NCBI RefSeq assembly: GCF_009905375.1
Contig: NC_133653.1
Location: forward strand, 59,771,956 to 59,835,955
Origin: Apium graveolens
Taxonomy: Eukaryota; Streptophyta; Magnoliopsida; Apiales; Apiaceae
Direction: 5' to 3'
DNA length: 64,000 nt
In this document: piece by piece, positions 21,022 to 31,925 of the stretch
Layout of the letters: each line of letters opens with the position of its first letter
Numbering within the stretch: position 1 is the first letter of the stretch
Notes under the pieces: model-generated
Database searches by the model: none
What the model saw: only the letters and a program-made list of their open reading frames with translations
What the model was told of the DNA's origin: nothing
Translations under genes and position numbers: made by a program

Positions 21022-22866
21022 ATAGGTTGTATGCATATAGATCTGTGGTAAAAATTTCAGAATTTTATGTGCTTGTATGAATTAATTATGATTTTTACAA
21101 GTTATATCATGGATTAATTATGACTGATTAGAAATCGTTTCTCAGAATTATTTTGACTGTAGATCTGGGTTCTACAAGTGTTGTAGATCGTCTGGGTATT
21201 TTTTTTTTATAATTTTATGATTTATGGATTATTTATTATGAATTTTTGAAGTTGTTTTAATTAAATTCATAATTAAATAAACATATATATATATATAATT
21301 TGTTAGTATATATATATGTGCATCTGATGTGTTGTTTGTGCTGAAGTGATGGTGAGGCACGGCCTCCAATGTAAAGAGAAAACGGCAGAAGCAGTACAGC
21401 GGCGCGGAAGCTGACAGGCAGGAAAGAAAGGAATAGGCGCGTGCAGCGCACGCAGAAGAGAGGGTGTTGCGCATTCCGGGAATGCGTTACACCCCTGGCG
21501 CATTCACGGAATGCGTTACACCTTTTAATGGCTTAAAAGGGTTGTAACACATTACCGGAATGCGTTACAGGGCTTGTAACGCGTTCCTGTAATGCGTTAC
21601 AGCCCATCTGTTATTTTTAAATTTGATTTCTGGGAGTTTCGTAACTCCGTTTTGGGCGTACAATATATCGTTGGATTCGTTTTTCTGAGATGGATCTAAT
21701 GGAGTTGTCAAATATCTTTTATATAATAGTTTTGAACTGTTTATATTCCCAAAAGTGTTTTAAAGCATGTTTTAATTGTTTTAATTGCTTTTAAATGCCT
21801 CATGTGATACATAGAGATGTATAATGCTTAGACCAATATGCTACATGATGTAACATGCCTATCTTGACATTTCTCCATGCTTATATATGTGATATATGCT
21901 TAGTTTATCATGTGAAGATAGATTTAGGTGAACTTAATTAACATAAGGCGTTTGTTAGACAATCTTGTATAGTGAAGTTGTTTCATGACCTTAATATAAA
22001 TATTATGAATACGATCATGAGATTCTTGTGTTTATGAAACACGTAATTGAATATGAATTTTCAATATTGAGAGAAAGGATGATTCTGTCAACAACAGATT
22101 TCTATCTATAAGAAAGGGTTATTTAGTGACGCCTCTTGACAATGCTCCACCCGATCTGGGAATCATCTGATTATCGATTATTGATTTGAAATATTTAATT
22201 TAAAAGGAAGAATCTCTTTATAATATGATTATGATTGTAATGTAATATAATCCCTCTAAAATTAAATAATATCAAGTAGTAATTGGCCAATGACACAACG
22301 GGCTTGTGTCGGTCATAGCCTTCCAACATGGTAGAAAGTGGTTCTTATTTTTAAATCATTATCGTTTTGTGCTACAGCCATGGGATTTGATTTCGAAATA
22401 AGAAATACTTGTCTATTACATAGAGATGTGTACATTGAATTAGAATCTAAAGGTCGTTACGTGCTACAGCCGTGGGCCGTTGGAGACTGATTCAATTGTA
22501 CGAAATATTTTGGGTTAGACTTGACTTAGAATATTGAGTTTGTCGTGCCACAACAGTGACTCAATTATTCAAGAGGCTGAAGTTATATTAGGGAATAACA
22601 TAAGATGTAATTGATAAGAGTTGTCTGCCTATTGAACATCACATGACGTTTCGTGCTACAGCCGAGGTTGTGTGATGGAATGTAGGATCCCTATTCCCAC
22701 TAGCATTATGAATGCTTAATTTTCACGTAGGGGGTTGAATAAATTAGATAAACTAGTGGGAGACACTTATGAATAAAGACCCGATTCATATAGTGTTTTG
22801 AAATGAAATTGAATATTTGCTAAGTGTTGTTATGTGTTTATCATTTACAGATTTACTATATTCGTC
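21022..22866 (+). other. Long untranslated leader of Copia C
   Basis: About 1.8 kb between PBS and the gag ATG at 22867 (MSSALSLRSILDAHKLTGPN), which is long for Copia. It has no open frame of note. It holds two structured repeats: palindromic GGAATGCGTTAC units at 21464-21604, and four spaced copies of a GTGCTACAGCC motif at 22369, 22461, 22545 (diverged) and 22653. Packaging or translation roles are possible but not shown. Confidence 0.7.
21464..21604. repeat. Palindromic GGAATGCGTTAC repeat array
   Basis: Four inverted units are adjacent: GCGCATTCCGGGAATGCG, GCGCATTCACGGAATGCG, ACACATTACCGGAATGCG and ACGCGTTCCTGTAATGCG, each ending in TTACA or TTACACC. Each can form a short stem. Confidence 0.8.
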
Positions 22867-23262
22867 ATGTCTTCTGCACTATCACTCCGGAGCATACTAG
22901 ATGCTCACAAGTTGACTGGTCCTAATTTAGCTGTTTATTTTCACTGTAACAAGTTGGGGCACTGGAAGAGGAACTGCAAGGTTTACCTTGCAGAATTGAA
23001 GAAGAGGAAGGGTAGTGAGACTACCGCTTCTGATTCAGGCATGTTCATGATCGAAGTTAATATGTCACTAGGTCAAATTTCTACTTGGGTATTAGATACC
23101 GCCTGTGGTTCTCATATTTGCAATTCGTTGCAAGGACTAAAGGGAAGTAGGACTCTTGAAAAAGATGAGGTGATTCTACATATGGGCAATGGAGGAAGGG
23201 TTGCGGCCATATCTGTAGGATCATTTAGTTTACATATGCCTACGGGCAAGACATTATTTTGA
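22867..23262 (+). pseudogene. Copia C gag-protease with large internal gag deletion
   Basis: Gag starts with MSSALSLRSILDAHKLTGPN, the usual N-terminus, then jumps within a few residues to the zinc knuckle (CNKLGHWKRNC). The whole Gag core of roughly 200 residues is missing while the frame stays open. Next is the protease, where the active site reads VLDTACGSH: the Gly that normally follows Asp-Thr is Ala. The frame ends at 23262 and overlaps the integrase frame by four bases. Confidence 0.85.
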
Positions 23263-24977
23263 ATAATTGTTATTATGTTCCCTCTATTGTGAGGAATATT
23301 GTTTCTATTCCTATGTTGGATTTGGATGGTTTTTCATTTATTATTAAGAATAATGAATGTTCTATCCTTAGAGATAATGTTCTTTATGGATGTGGTATTT
23401 TAAATACTGGTCTGTATGTATGTGACGTAGAGCATGATTTACTTCAGATTGAACAAACTAATAAAAGAAAACGAGATGATGAAAATCTGACCTATTTATG
23501 GCACTGTAGGCTAGGTCATATTAGTGAAAATAGATTGCGGACATTGCATAAGGAAGGGTTACTAGACCCCTTTGATTTTGAATCATATCCTACATGCGAG
23601 TCTTGTCTATTGGGTAAAATGACCAAATCTCCATTTAGTGGACATGGAGAGAGGGTTGCAGATTTGCTAGGATTGGTACACACAGATGTATGTGGACCAA
23701 TATCTACGCAAGCCATGGGTGGATTTTCGTACTTCATTACTTTCATAGATGATAGATCTAGATTCGGATATATGTATTTGATGAAACACAAGTCTGAAGC
23801 CTTTGAAAAGTTCAAAGAATATAAACATGAAGTGGAGAAACAAACCAAACACAGTATTATAACTCTTCGATCAGATCGAGGTGGTGAATACTTGAATGGA
23901 GAGTTTCTAGATTATCTCAAAGAAAATGGTATAGTCTCCCAGTGGACTCCTCCATATACTCCACAGTTAAATGGGGTATCTGAAAGGAGAAATCGAACTT
24001 TTTTAGACATGGTTCGGTCCATGATGAGCTATGTGAATCTTCCAGTATTCCTATGGGGTTATGCATTGGAAACCTCAGCATATTTACTGAATAAGGTGCC
24101 TTCCAAATCTGTTCCTCAAGCTCCATATGAGATATGGAAAGAAAGAAAACTGAGTCTTAAACACGTTAAGATTTGGGGATGTCCAGCTTATGTCAAGAAA
24201 GTTGACCCAGATAAGCTGGAATCTCGATTCGTAAAATGTAATTTTATGGGACATCCTAAAGAGACTTTGGGGTATTACTTTTACACCGATCATCGGGTGT
24301 TTGTCTCCAGACATGCTACCTTCTTGGAAAAGGAGTTTATCCTTGAAGGAAACAGTGGGAGCAAAATTGAACTTGATGAAGTTCAAGAAGCACAAACTAC
24401 TACAGATCAAGTGGAAACACATGTTCAGACTGAACAACCTTCTGTGGAACAGCCCATTCGTAGGACAGAGAGAGTGTCTCGCCAACCTGAGAGGTATTAT
24501 GGCCTTGTCATTGAGAATTGCAATGAGTTTTCAATCATTGATGATGACGACCCTATGACCTATAATGAGGCTATGAGTAGTGTTGACTCAGAGAAATGGT
24601 ATAGTGCCATGAAATCCGAAATGGAATCTATGTATACCAACCAAGTATGGACTCTGGTTGAGGCGCCTGAAGGTTTTAAGCCTATTGGGTGCAAGTGGGT
24701 ATACAAGAGAAAGATTGGAGCAGATGGCCAGGTGGAGACCTATAAGGCCAGGCTCGTGGCAAAAGGATTCAAACAAAGGCAAGGGATTGACTTTGATGAA
24801 ACTTTTTCGCCTGTAGCCCAGTTAAAATCAATTCGGATTTTGCTTGCGATTGCTGCTTACTACGACTATGAGATCTGGCAAATGGACGTGAAAATGGCCT
24901 TCCTCAATGGGGAACTTGAGGAGGAAGTGTATATGACACAGCAGAGGGTTTTCTTTCCAAGGGAAATGAACACCTAG
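23259..24977 (+). pseudogene. Copia C integrase and RT N-terminus
   Basis: A 572-codon open stretch. It contains the GAG-preintegrase zinc-binding region (HCRLGHISENRL...CESCLLGK), the integrase core with DDE residues (HTDVCGPI, ITLRSDRGGEY, GVSERRNRTFLDM), and the start of RT (MTYNEAMSSVDSEKW, ARLVAKGFKQRQGIDFDE, IWQMDVKMAFLNGELEEEV). A frameshift near 24945 ends the frame before the YVDD site. Confidence 0.9.
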
Positions 24978-26126
24978 TGTGTAAGCTGTTGCGAACCATA
25001 TATGGTTTAAGGAAAGCTTCTCGTAGATGGAACATCCGTTTTGATGAGATAATCAAAGAGTTTGGTTTTATCAAAAATATAGATGAACCATGTGCCTACA
25101 AGAAGGTTAGTGGGAGTGCGGTAACATTTCATGTATTGTATGTGGATGACATACTTCTTATAGGAAATGATATACCGATGCTACAATCAGTCAAAGTATG
25201 ACTATCAAAGAACTTCACCATGAAGGACTTGGGAGAAGCATCCTACATTCTTGGTATGAAGATCTATAGAGATAGATCTAGAAAAATGATAGGTCTTATC
25301 CAGGGTACATACATCTAGAAAGTGCTTAAAAGGTTTAGCATGGAAAACTCCAAAAGAGGTCTCATACCGATGAACCATGGAGTGTCCCTTTCCGAAAAAA
25401 TGTCTCCTAAGACACCTGAGGAAAGAGAGCATATGAGTAAGATTCCTTATGCTTCAGCAATAGGATCTATCATATACGCGATGTTATGTACAAGGCCTGA
25501 TGTTGCTTATTCAATTAGTGTGACGAGCAGATATCAGTTCAATCCAGGTGAAGACCACTGGAAAGCAGTAAAAAATATCCTTAAGTACTTGCGAAGGACT
25601 CAGGACATTTTTCTAGTTTTTGGTGGTGAAATCTGAGTTGAAAATAGAGGGTTATACTGACTCTAGTTTTCAATCAGAAAGTGATAGAAAATCCATGTCA
25701 GGGTACGTGTTTACTCTGAATGGTGGTGCGATTAGTTGGAAGAGTTCCAAACAGTCTACAACGGCTGACTCCACAGCGGAAGCAGAATATATAGCTGCAA
25801 GTGAGGCTGCAAAAGAAGCCGTTTGGATGAGGAAATTTGTTTCTGAGTTGAGAGTTGTTCCTAGCGTTGAAGAGCCTCTTGTGTTGTATTGTGATAACAA
25901 CGCAGCAATAGTACAAGCCAAGGAACCTAGGTCTCATAAAAGTTCCAGACATGTCCTGCGGAGCTTTCATCTGATTAGGGAGATTGTTGAAAGAGGATAT
26001 GTCAACGTCGAGAGAGTTGACACACATAACAACGTAGCAGACCCACTCACAAAGCCACTTTCTCAAAGTCACTTTGATCGTCATAAAGACAAGATGGGTA
26101 TTAGATACCAGAGTGATTGGCTTTAG
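24978..26126 (+). pseudogene. Copia C RT C-terminus and RNase H
   Basis: The frame resumes with KLLRTIYGLRKASRRWNIRF and the YVDDILLIGND active site (25138-25170). Stops are at 25199-25201 and 25316-25318 and a shift is near 25625. The piece 25620-26126 is a well-kept RNase H: GYTDSSFQSE, WKSSKQSTTADSTAEAEY, YCDNNAAI, KHVL-like and NVADPLTKPL. These are the usual Copia RNase H landmarks with DEDD residues visible. Confidence 0.88.
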
Positions 26127-26129
26127 TAC

Positions 26130-26140
26130 AAGTGGGAGAT
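26130..26140 (+). other. Polypurine tract of Copia C
   Basis: AAGTGGGAGAT ends exactly at the 3' LTR start. Confidence 0.9.
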
Positions 26141-27793
26141 TGAAAGAGATATGTCCTAAGTCCAATCATGTATGAGGATTTAGGAATAACTTTTATGTAA
26201 TATGTTTTGATTTCATCGATATTAATAAAAGACTTGTTTTGTTTTTTATTGCGGGCTCTATCTATTTTAAGTGTTTAAATAAGATATACCACAGTTTAGA
26301 GTAAAGCTTTTTATGGATTGTGATGAGATCATAATAATGAGACCTAAAAGATGATAACTCTAAACTTAAATAGTTCCTGATCGTAGGATTACTAACTGGT
26401 AATTAATAATCCACAAAGATCGGTACATACTATGCTTGCTTCATTATGAAGGATGTCTGTTCTCATAGACATTTGTGTGGTGACACTATAGCTAGTATGT
26501 AGGTGCTTATTATAGAATAAGTTCACTGAACATGACTCACACAGCTGAACAACTGATGGAGTTCACTCACATGTCAGCAGTTGTTCACATAGTGATAGTT
26601 GTACAAGTATCCTTAGACTTGAGGTCATCTTATGTACACTGAACTATGTTTTGGTTTAGTTCTTAGTCTCCAGGGACAATTATAAGGGCTCTACTGGGTA
26701 TAGGAATTTGTACACGAAGATAGTGTATGATCAATAGATGATCTACCCCTTCCAGTGAAGGAAGAGAATGTTCAATGCTAATCCACTTATGCTAGTTCAG
26801 GAATCTCTGGACAGAGTGAATGAAATTAGAAAGGAGTTTCTAATTTACATTAAATAGAACTAAGCATAGTGAATGGGAAAGCAAGTGATTAAATAAGATA
26901 GGCTTGACACAAGTTCCATGCCTTATATTTAATCGTGACATTGCAGGGTAGAAGGAATTAATTGTACGGTAACTACTCACTGAATAGGTTTTTGGTATTC
27001 TAAGCAGTGAATTCGTATTATCCGGATAGTCGCGATATGCTGAGAAGTATCCCTCACGATGTAGAATAAATATGATTAATTAATTAATCATATTTAATGA
27101 ATTAGAGAATTTATATAAATAATGATAAAATAGTTTTATTATTATTTATTTCTACTACCGGCTTAATATTGAATCTAGAGGGTCACACCATAAAAGAGAA
27201 TGATTTAATGGTGGAGAAATTAATTAATAATGGCTGATAATTATTTATTTATGAAATAATTAATTAATTGGCAAATTTAATAATTGATTAAATGAGAGTT
27301 AATTGATTATAAATTAATTAAGAAAAAGTTCTTAATATTATTAATTAAGAATTTAATTTTTTGAAATTAAATCAAGTGAGAGAATTATTTCCAAAGTGTT
27401 TAGAAAAAGGATTAATAATTAAAAGGTGTTTTAATTATTAGTGAGAATAATAAATGGTTAATAATAATAATATTTTATGGGAAAATTTTCAGCTGAAAAT
27501 TTTGCCTATAAATATACTATTATAAACCCTATTTTTGCCTCAACCCAAAGATTTACAAAACCCTAATTCTCTCCACCTCCTCCTCCTTCATCACATCGTT
27601 TTCTAGGTGGATACCGGTGGAGTGCTTCACGCTTGAGGAGCAGCTGCTAAGGATCTCCGCCCGTTGTTCTTGGATCGCTTTTAAAGGTTCGAAATCGATC
27701 CCTCGATTTTATTTACGATCTGTATGCATATTATATGGATTTTATATGTGTAAAATTGTTTTACCATGCTTCCGTGATAGATAAAATCCTACA
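26141..27793 (+). repeat. 3' LTR of Copia C
   Basis: Nearly identical to 19360-21008 over its length, with scattered substitutions and one replaced patch near 26613-26624. It is followed by the target duplication ACTAC. Confidence 0.95.
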
Positions 27794-27798
27794 ACTAC

Positions 27799-27965
27799 AA
27801 CCCTGGAAGGACCAAATAAATGAGCCTCACAATCCTCAGCAGATACATCATGATCCCCATCTGATTCCTCCTCCACCTCGTGAAAGTGAGCATACGGCAT
27901 TCACACCACAATATCATATGCAACTCCATCAAACTCGCCTCGATAATATGGCAAACTATGATTAG
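27799..27965 (+). pseudogene. FAR1-type MULE transposase, part 3 (C-terminus)
   Basis: Directly after the target duplication of Copia C, the frame LQPWKDQINEPHNPQQ continues NIALL from before that element, so both sides are one reading frame. It ends with TAG at 27963-27965, 17 bp before MULE-2. The tail overlaps the end of the minus-strand PMD gene by about 65 bp. Confidence 0.7.
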
Positions 27966-27973
27966 GCGCCAAT
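27901..27973 (-). pseudogene. PMD gene of MULE-1, C-terminal end beyond MULE-2
   Basis: Reading past MULE-2 and one copy of its target duplication, the PMD frame continues from KRKRGSGRRVS to RLAPNHSLPYYRGEF and ends DIVV with TGA at 27901-27903. The frame is kept across the insertion, which supports it as the original C-terminus. It overlaps the 3' end of the FAR1 transposase on the other strand. Confidence 0.6.
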
Positions 27974-27982
27974 CTACTAACA

Positions 27983-29581
27983 GGATCCAAGACAATTTTA
28001 GCACAGTTGAACGAAAAGTTCAGTTTTATGGCACAGCCCTCAAAATTTTCCAAAAATGACACAGAACGCCACTATTTTTGGGGTTCACCCCAGAGCCCCA
28101 GAAGTAGTGGCGTTATGGGGTTTATTATTTTTTTTTCCTTTTTTTTCTTTTCCTCCCGGTTTTGACTTGTGTGTATTGTTTTTCAAGTTAAAAAAAAAAT
28201 CTCTGGAGGTTATTTTTTGAGCATTAATATTAAATTATAAAAAATTATTTTGGTAAATTTTTTTTATTGATGAGTCATGTAAAATTAGTTTTAGTGTATA
28301 TTTTTTAATTTAATAAAAAGGTAGTAAATATATGACTTTTGCAGCTTCAAAAGGGATGTCATGCGAGTCGAGTGTGCATTTGTTACGCGAGGGCATATTT
28401 TGCAACGCTCATATGTAATTCCCAAAAAAATTATTCTGGTTTAATTCTTTTTTTGTTGACTAGTGATGTAAATCTATTTGTAGTATGTAATTTTTATTTT
28501 AATTTTAAAATTTTTTTGTATGGTTTTAGTTGATTGGAATAGTGTATCATGGGAGAATATATTTTGTATGGTTAAAGTTATAACTCGTATTCGGAGAAAA
28601 AATAACTGAATTTTGTTGCGTAGTAGTCGTTATTATATGTTTGAACTAGCACAAGATTCAGTTCATGCTTCTGGTAGAGAGCTTACAGAAGCGGAACAAC
28701 ACAGACTATTATAAAATGAGGTTTACATTTCCGATGATTACATGTCTGATGAACAAATTTAACTTAAATGTTTTCCTTCTTTTTTATGTTATATTACTAC
28801 TTTCAAAAGTTTCATGAATGTCCTTCCCATTTCATAGTTCCATTTTTAATTTATCGATGAACTATTTCACACACTTGCAGTTCCATTTTCAGACGGTATA
28901 AATTGCTCTATTATCTATCTTTTTTGAAATCACTTTTATTTTAAATACTCACGACACACTAAATGTGCATCTACATCAAACAAAGAACATTTTTATAAAT
29001 TATGTACCACCATACTTCTCAAATTCTTGATTATGAGGCCTCGTCAAGAAAAAATATATTTCCACATGATACACTATTCCAAGCAACTAAAATCATACAA
29101 AAAATTTTAAAATAAAAATAAAAATTAAATACTATAAATAGGTTTACATCACTAGTCAACAAAAAAAGAATTAAACCAGAATAATTTTTTGGAAATTAAA
29201 TATGAGAGTTGCAAAACATGCCCTCGCGTAACAAATACACACTCGACTCGCATGGCACCCTTTCTGAAGCTACAAAAGTCATATATTTACAACTTTTTTA
29301 TTAAATTAAAAAATATACACTAAAAAAATGTTTACATGACTCACCAACAAAAAAACCAAAATAAATTTTTACAATTTAATATTAGAGCTCAAAAAAATGA
29401 CCTCTAGAGAATTTTTTAAACTTGAAAAATAATACACACAAGTCAAAACCGGGAGGAAAAGAAAAAAAGAAAAATTTAATAATAAACCCCGTGGCGTTCT
29501 GTGTCATTTTTGGAAGATTTTGAGTGGTTGTGCCATAAAACTGAACTTTTCGTTCAACTGTGCTAAAAATATCCTGGAGCC
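27983..29581. mobile_element. MULE-2, 1.6-kb element with long inverted repeats
   Basis: It starts GGATCCAAGACAATTTTAGC and ends with its inverted match (GCTAAAAATATCCTGGAGCC); the 9-bp CTACTAACA flanks it on both sides (27974-27982 and 29582-29590), which is diagnostic for Mutator-like insertion. The arms (27983 to about 28570, and about 29060-29581) are inverted copies over some 520-590 bp, for example AGTTGAACGAAAAGTTCAG on both. The central part of about 490 bp carries a short protein-like stretch near 28645-28700 (ELAQDSVHASGRELTEAEQH), possibly a captured exon. No transposase. It is inserted in the 3' end of the PMD gene of MULE-1. Confidence 0.92.
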
Positions 29582-29590
29582 CTACTAACA

Positions 29591-30640
29591 CGCCTACCAC
29601 TACCCCGTTTCCTCTTAACAAAAATCCCAGCCCCAGGAACATCCTCATCCATAGCATCATCAAGAAAATCATCAGTTTGCCCCTTACCCTTCCCTTCATT
29701 TCCCCTACCCTTACCCCTAACCTCCTTCACCTCCGTCTCCTTCTTCCCCCTAACCTCCTTCCCCCTCACCTGCTTCACCTATTTCCCCTTTTTCCCTTCT
29801 TCCCCTTGGGCTACTCCTCCGCCTCCTCCACCTCCTCCTCCTCAGCAACCACCTCATCAACCGGCCTAGCCCAAAACTCAGCAACTGAATATGAATCCCT
29901 GGTAGTATCAGGAAGAGGTCTCTCAATCAAGAACTGCTCATATGCCCACAACTACAACAACCACGTACAATAAGCAATCCTCTTCCCCCCCCCCTTTTGT
30001 GTTGCATGCTCCAGCCCCCTGTATAAATATGAAAGAACCGCAGAATCTCGGGACCATGTATGCACACCCCTAGAAAAGCGAAGATGTCTGATGTACCTCG
30101 GGTGCACCATATTCCAACTACTGGTAGGAAATAGAACAAAACCAACAACCATGAGCAAGAATGCCCGTGTGTGGATAGCAATCCTCTTTGGATCAGGACC
30201 CGGATCATCCCTCCCATATCTCTAATACAACCATGTATACTTTATGCCGGCTCTGACCAATGCCACGTTCACCTCCTCTTCATTCAACTGCTCAAACCAA
30301 TATCTCACAAAGTACCCCAAGCTACTCTCAAGACCGTCGCCAACTATCGAAGTCCAGCAACTGGTAAACCCAAGATATAGCCAACATTCTCCAGAGTCGT
30401 TGTCATTTCCCCCTGTCTTATGAAGAAGGTTTTGGTCTTGGGACGCCACCTTTCCACAAGTGTCGTGACAAGCCTCGCATCATTCTGCAAAACCACACCC
30501 GGATTTGCAAACACACCAAAACCAATGCTATGCAACAAGTCCTTTTGAGCATCAGAATAAATCCAACTACGCATGTTCATGTTCCCACAATAACACTCTA
30601 AAGGACCCCGCTCATGTCCCTCCCAAATGTCTGAACTCAC
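29591..30640 (-). pseudogene. Plant mobile domain (PMD/MAIN-like) gene of MULE-1, main part
   Basis: The minus strand encodes the N-terminal aminotransferase-like plant mobile domain: SSDIWEGHERGPLECYC, LVTTLVERWRPKTKTFFI, GEMTTTLENVGYILGLPVAG, then after a one-base shift near 30350 WFEQLNEEEVNVALV, and later HTRAFLLMVVGFVLFPTSSW, NMVHPRYIRHL, DSAVLSYLYRGLEHAT and LWAYEQFLIERPLP. A Lys/Glu/Gly-rich, probably disordered tail follows. Stops are at about 30222 and 29952 and within the tail. The open frame begins at GTG (30640) after an upstream TAG, so the true start is unclear. PMD proteins are known both as host factors (MAIN, MAIL1) and as passengers in transposons; here it sits inside a MULE and converges on its transposase. 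Confidence 0.85.
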
Positions 30641-31600
30641 ATGATACTAGTTATCAAAGATAACGGTATGACTAACTGGCAGGAAAAATGTTATCCATCA
30701 TGAAATAATAAACATGAAAACAATTCAATAAACGAAACATAAACCATATAATCCACAATTTTGTATGTATAAGCTATCCCAAAGACAATAATACACAACC
30801 AATCTCAATCATACAAGCAAAATTAAGAATATTTTATTCAACAATTTAACCGCTTTCACAAATAACATTCATCTCCCTAGAGAATAACACAATTATTCGA
30901 TTATATATACAAATAACCACATAATCAAACAAACTTCATTTGTTCATATCCCCAATATATCGAAAACAACCTCCACAATTATTAACAATGAGTAGATTAT
31001 ATATAAAAAAACATATGCAAACTTAAGAACGTAGTAAAAATTCAAAAATCATATCATACACCAATCCCAATTCCATAAATTCAAAATCGCAATATAAAAA
31101 CTCTGATACATATCGAATTAAACGCAAATCAATTCGCAACTCAACTCAGAATTAAACAATCTGATAATCACAAATTCGAATTAAACAATCGAATTAAACA
31201 ACCCCAAAATTCGATTTAAACAATCGAAGTAGACAGCCCCAATATTCGATTTAAACAATCGAATTAAACAACCCCAAAAATTCATACAATTCGGACATAA
31301 AACCCAATAATTTGTGCATAAATTTGAATGTAATAAGTGCATACACAAATCATAAAATAAACCAAATTTTATTCAACCAAATCGGGTCGATTTGGAAACC
31401 ATAACCCTAAAACCCTGAATCTGACCAAGAAGAAGAAATTACGGATAGATATTGAACCAAGAATCTAACCTTTTACAGAAACGTAAGTGGAATGGGTGAA
31501 GAACGTCAAAAATCGTCATTGAATCGCAATTTCTTCTTGCGGAATGTGTTTGTATGTATAACTGTAAGCAAGGAACGGGTCAAAATCGGGTTTATTCGTT
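30641..31600. other. 5' flank of the PMD gene inside MULE-1
   Basis: AT-rich non-coding sequence that would have held the PMD promoter and leader. It includes a short repeat cluster at 31172-31283. No other gene seen. Confidence 0.6.
31172..31283. repeat. Short tandem repeats with ATTCGATTTAAACAATCGAA palindrome
   Basis: About three units, 30-45 bp apart, share TTCGATTTAAACAATCGAA and TTAAACAACCCCAA. The motif is an imperfect palindrome. Confidence 0.7.
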
Positions 31601-31620
31601 TTCCAGGCCTTCCGCGCGTA

Positions 31621-31808
31621 TTAAGTGCAGACTCCTTTTAAGGGCATTTTTGGTTTAAAATTATCGAAAACCATATCCAACCCAATTAAATCGGGTTGAC
31701 ATTTTTTCAACCCAACTATATATCGGGTTGAAAAAAATTGGTTTGGTTCGGCCGAAATAGGGTCGGTTCGGTTTGGATTGGTCGGGTTGGTCAAACCGTG
31801 TACACCCC
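31621..31808. other. Insert-like block in the right end of MULE-1
   Basis: It separates two MULE subterminal motifs that both end in TATTAAG (31619 and 31809) and are adjacent at the left end. Content is AACCCAATTAAATCGGGTTGA-type inverted motifs and a GGTTCGGTTTGG-rich stretch that ends GTGTACACCCCTA, typical of small plant DNA elements. Class not determined. Confidence 0.4.
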
Positions 31809-31915
31809 TATTAAGCGCGGAATGGTTAATTTTTTTTAAAATCCTGATCCAACGGTCAGGAAGTGATGTGTTAGATAAATCTTCCCTGACACATGATTGT
31901 TAGGGAACATGACCC
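31806..31915 (-). repeat. Right terminal inverted repeat of MULE-1
   Basis: Reverse complement aligns with 12874-12995: GTTCCCT, ATGTGTCAGGGAA, ATTTATCTAACAC, GTTGGATC and AGGATTTT plus A-run, then CCGCGC. Confidence 0.8.
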
Positions 31916-31925
31916 ATTTTTTAAT

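Larger units (their letters stand above)
19360..27793 (+). mobile_element. Copia element C, structurally complete
   Basis: An 8.43-kb element with two long LTRs (19360-21008 and 26141-27793), PBS, leader, gag-protease, integrase, RT, RNase H and polypurine tract in the right order. The target duplication ACTAC is perfect (19355-19359 and 27794-27798). The LTRs differ at only scattered sites and a few short patches, so the insertion is the youngest of those with two visible LTRs. Gag is mostly deleted and pol has a shift and stops, so it would need helper proteins to move. Confidence 0.95.
12874..31915 (+). mobile_element. Mutator-like element MULE-1 (about 19 kb with nested insertions)
   Basis: The two ends are inverted copies of each other. 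GTTCCCT, ATGTGTCAGGGAA, ATTTATCTAACA, TTGGATC, AGGATTT plus an A-run, and TTCCGCGC occur in this order from 12884 rightward, and reversed from 31912 leftward. Flanks 12865-12873 and 31917-31925 agree at eight of nine bases, as expected for a Mutator 9-bp duplication. Inside are a FAR1-type transposase (+) and a plant mobile domain gene (-) in tail-to-tail layout. Subtracting the nested Copia elements (15316-18836, 19360-27793) and MULE-2 (27983-29581) leaves about 5.5 kb, a usual size for an autonomous MULE. Both genes are decayed, so the element is now inert. Confidence 0.82.

Noticed and set aside
21229..21503. Minus-strand open frames in the Copia C leader
   Set aside because: They overlap the palindromic repeat array and a TA-rich tract in three frames and have no protein features.
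29560..29973. Plus-strand Pro/Leu/Ser-rich open frame
   Set aside because: It is the antisense of the Lys/Glu/Gly-rich tail of the PMD gene.
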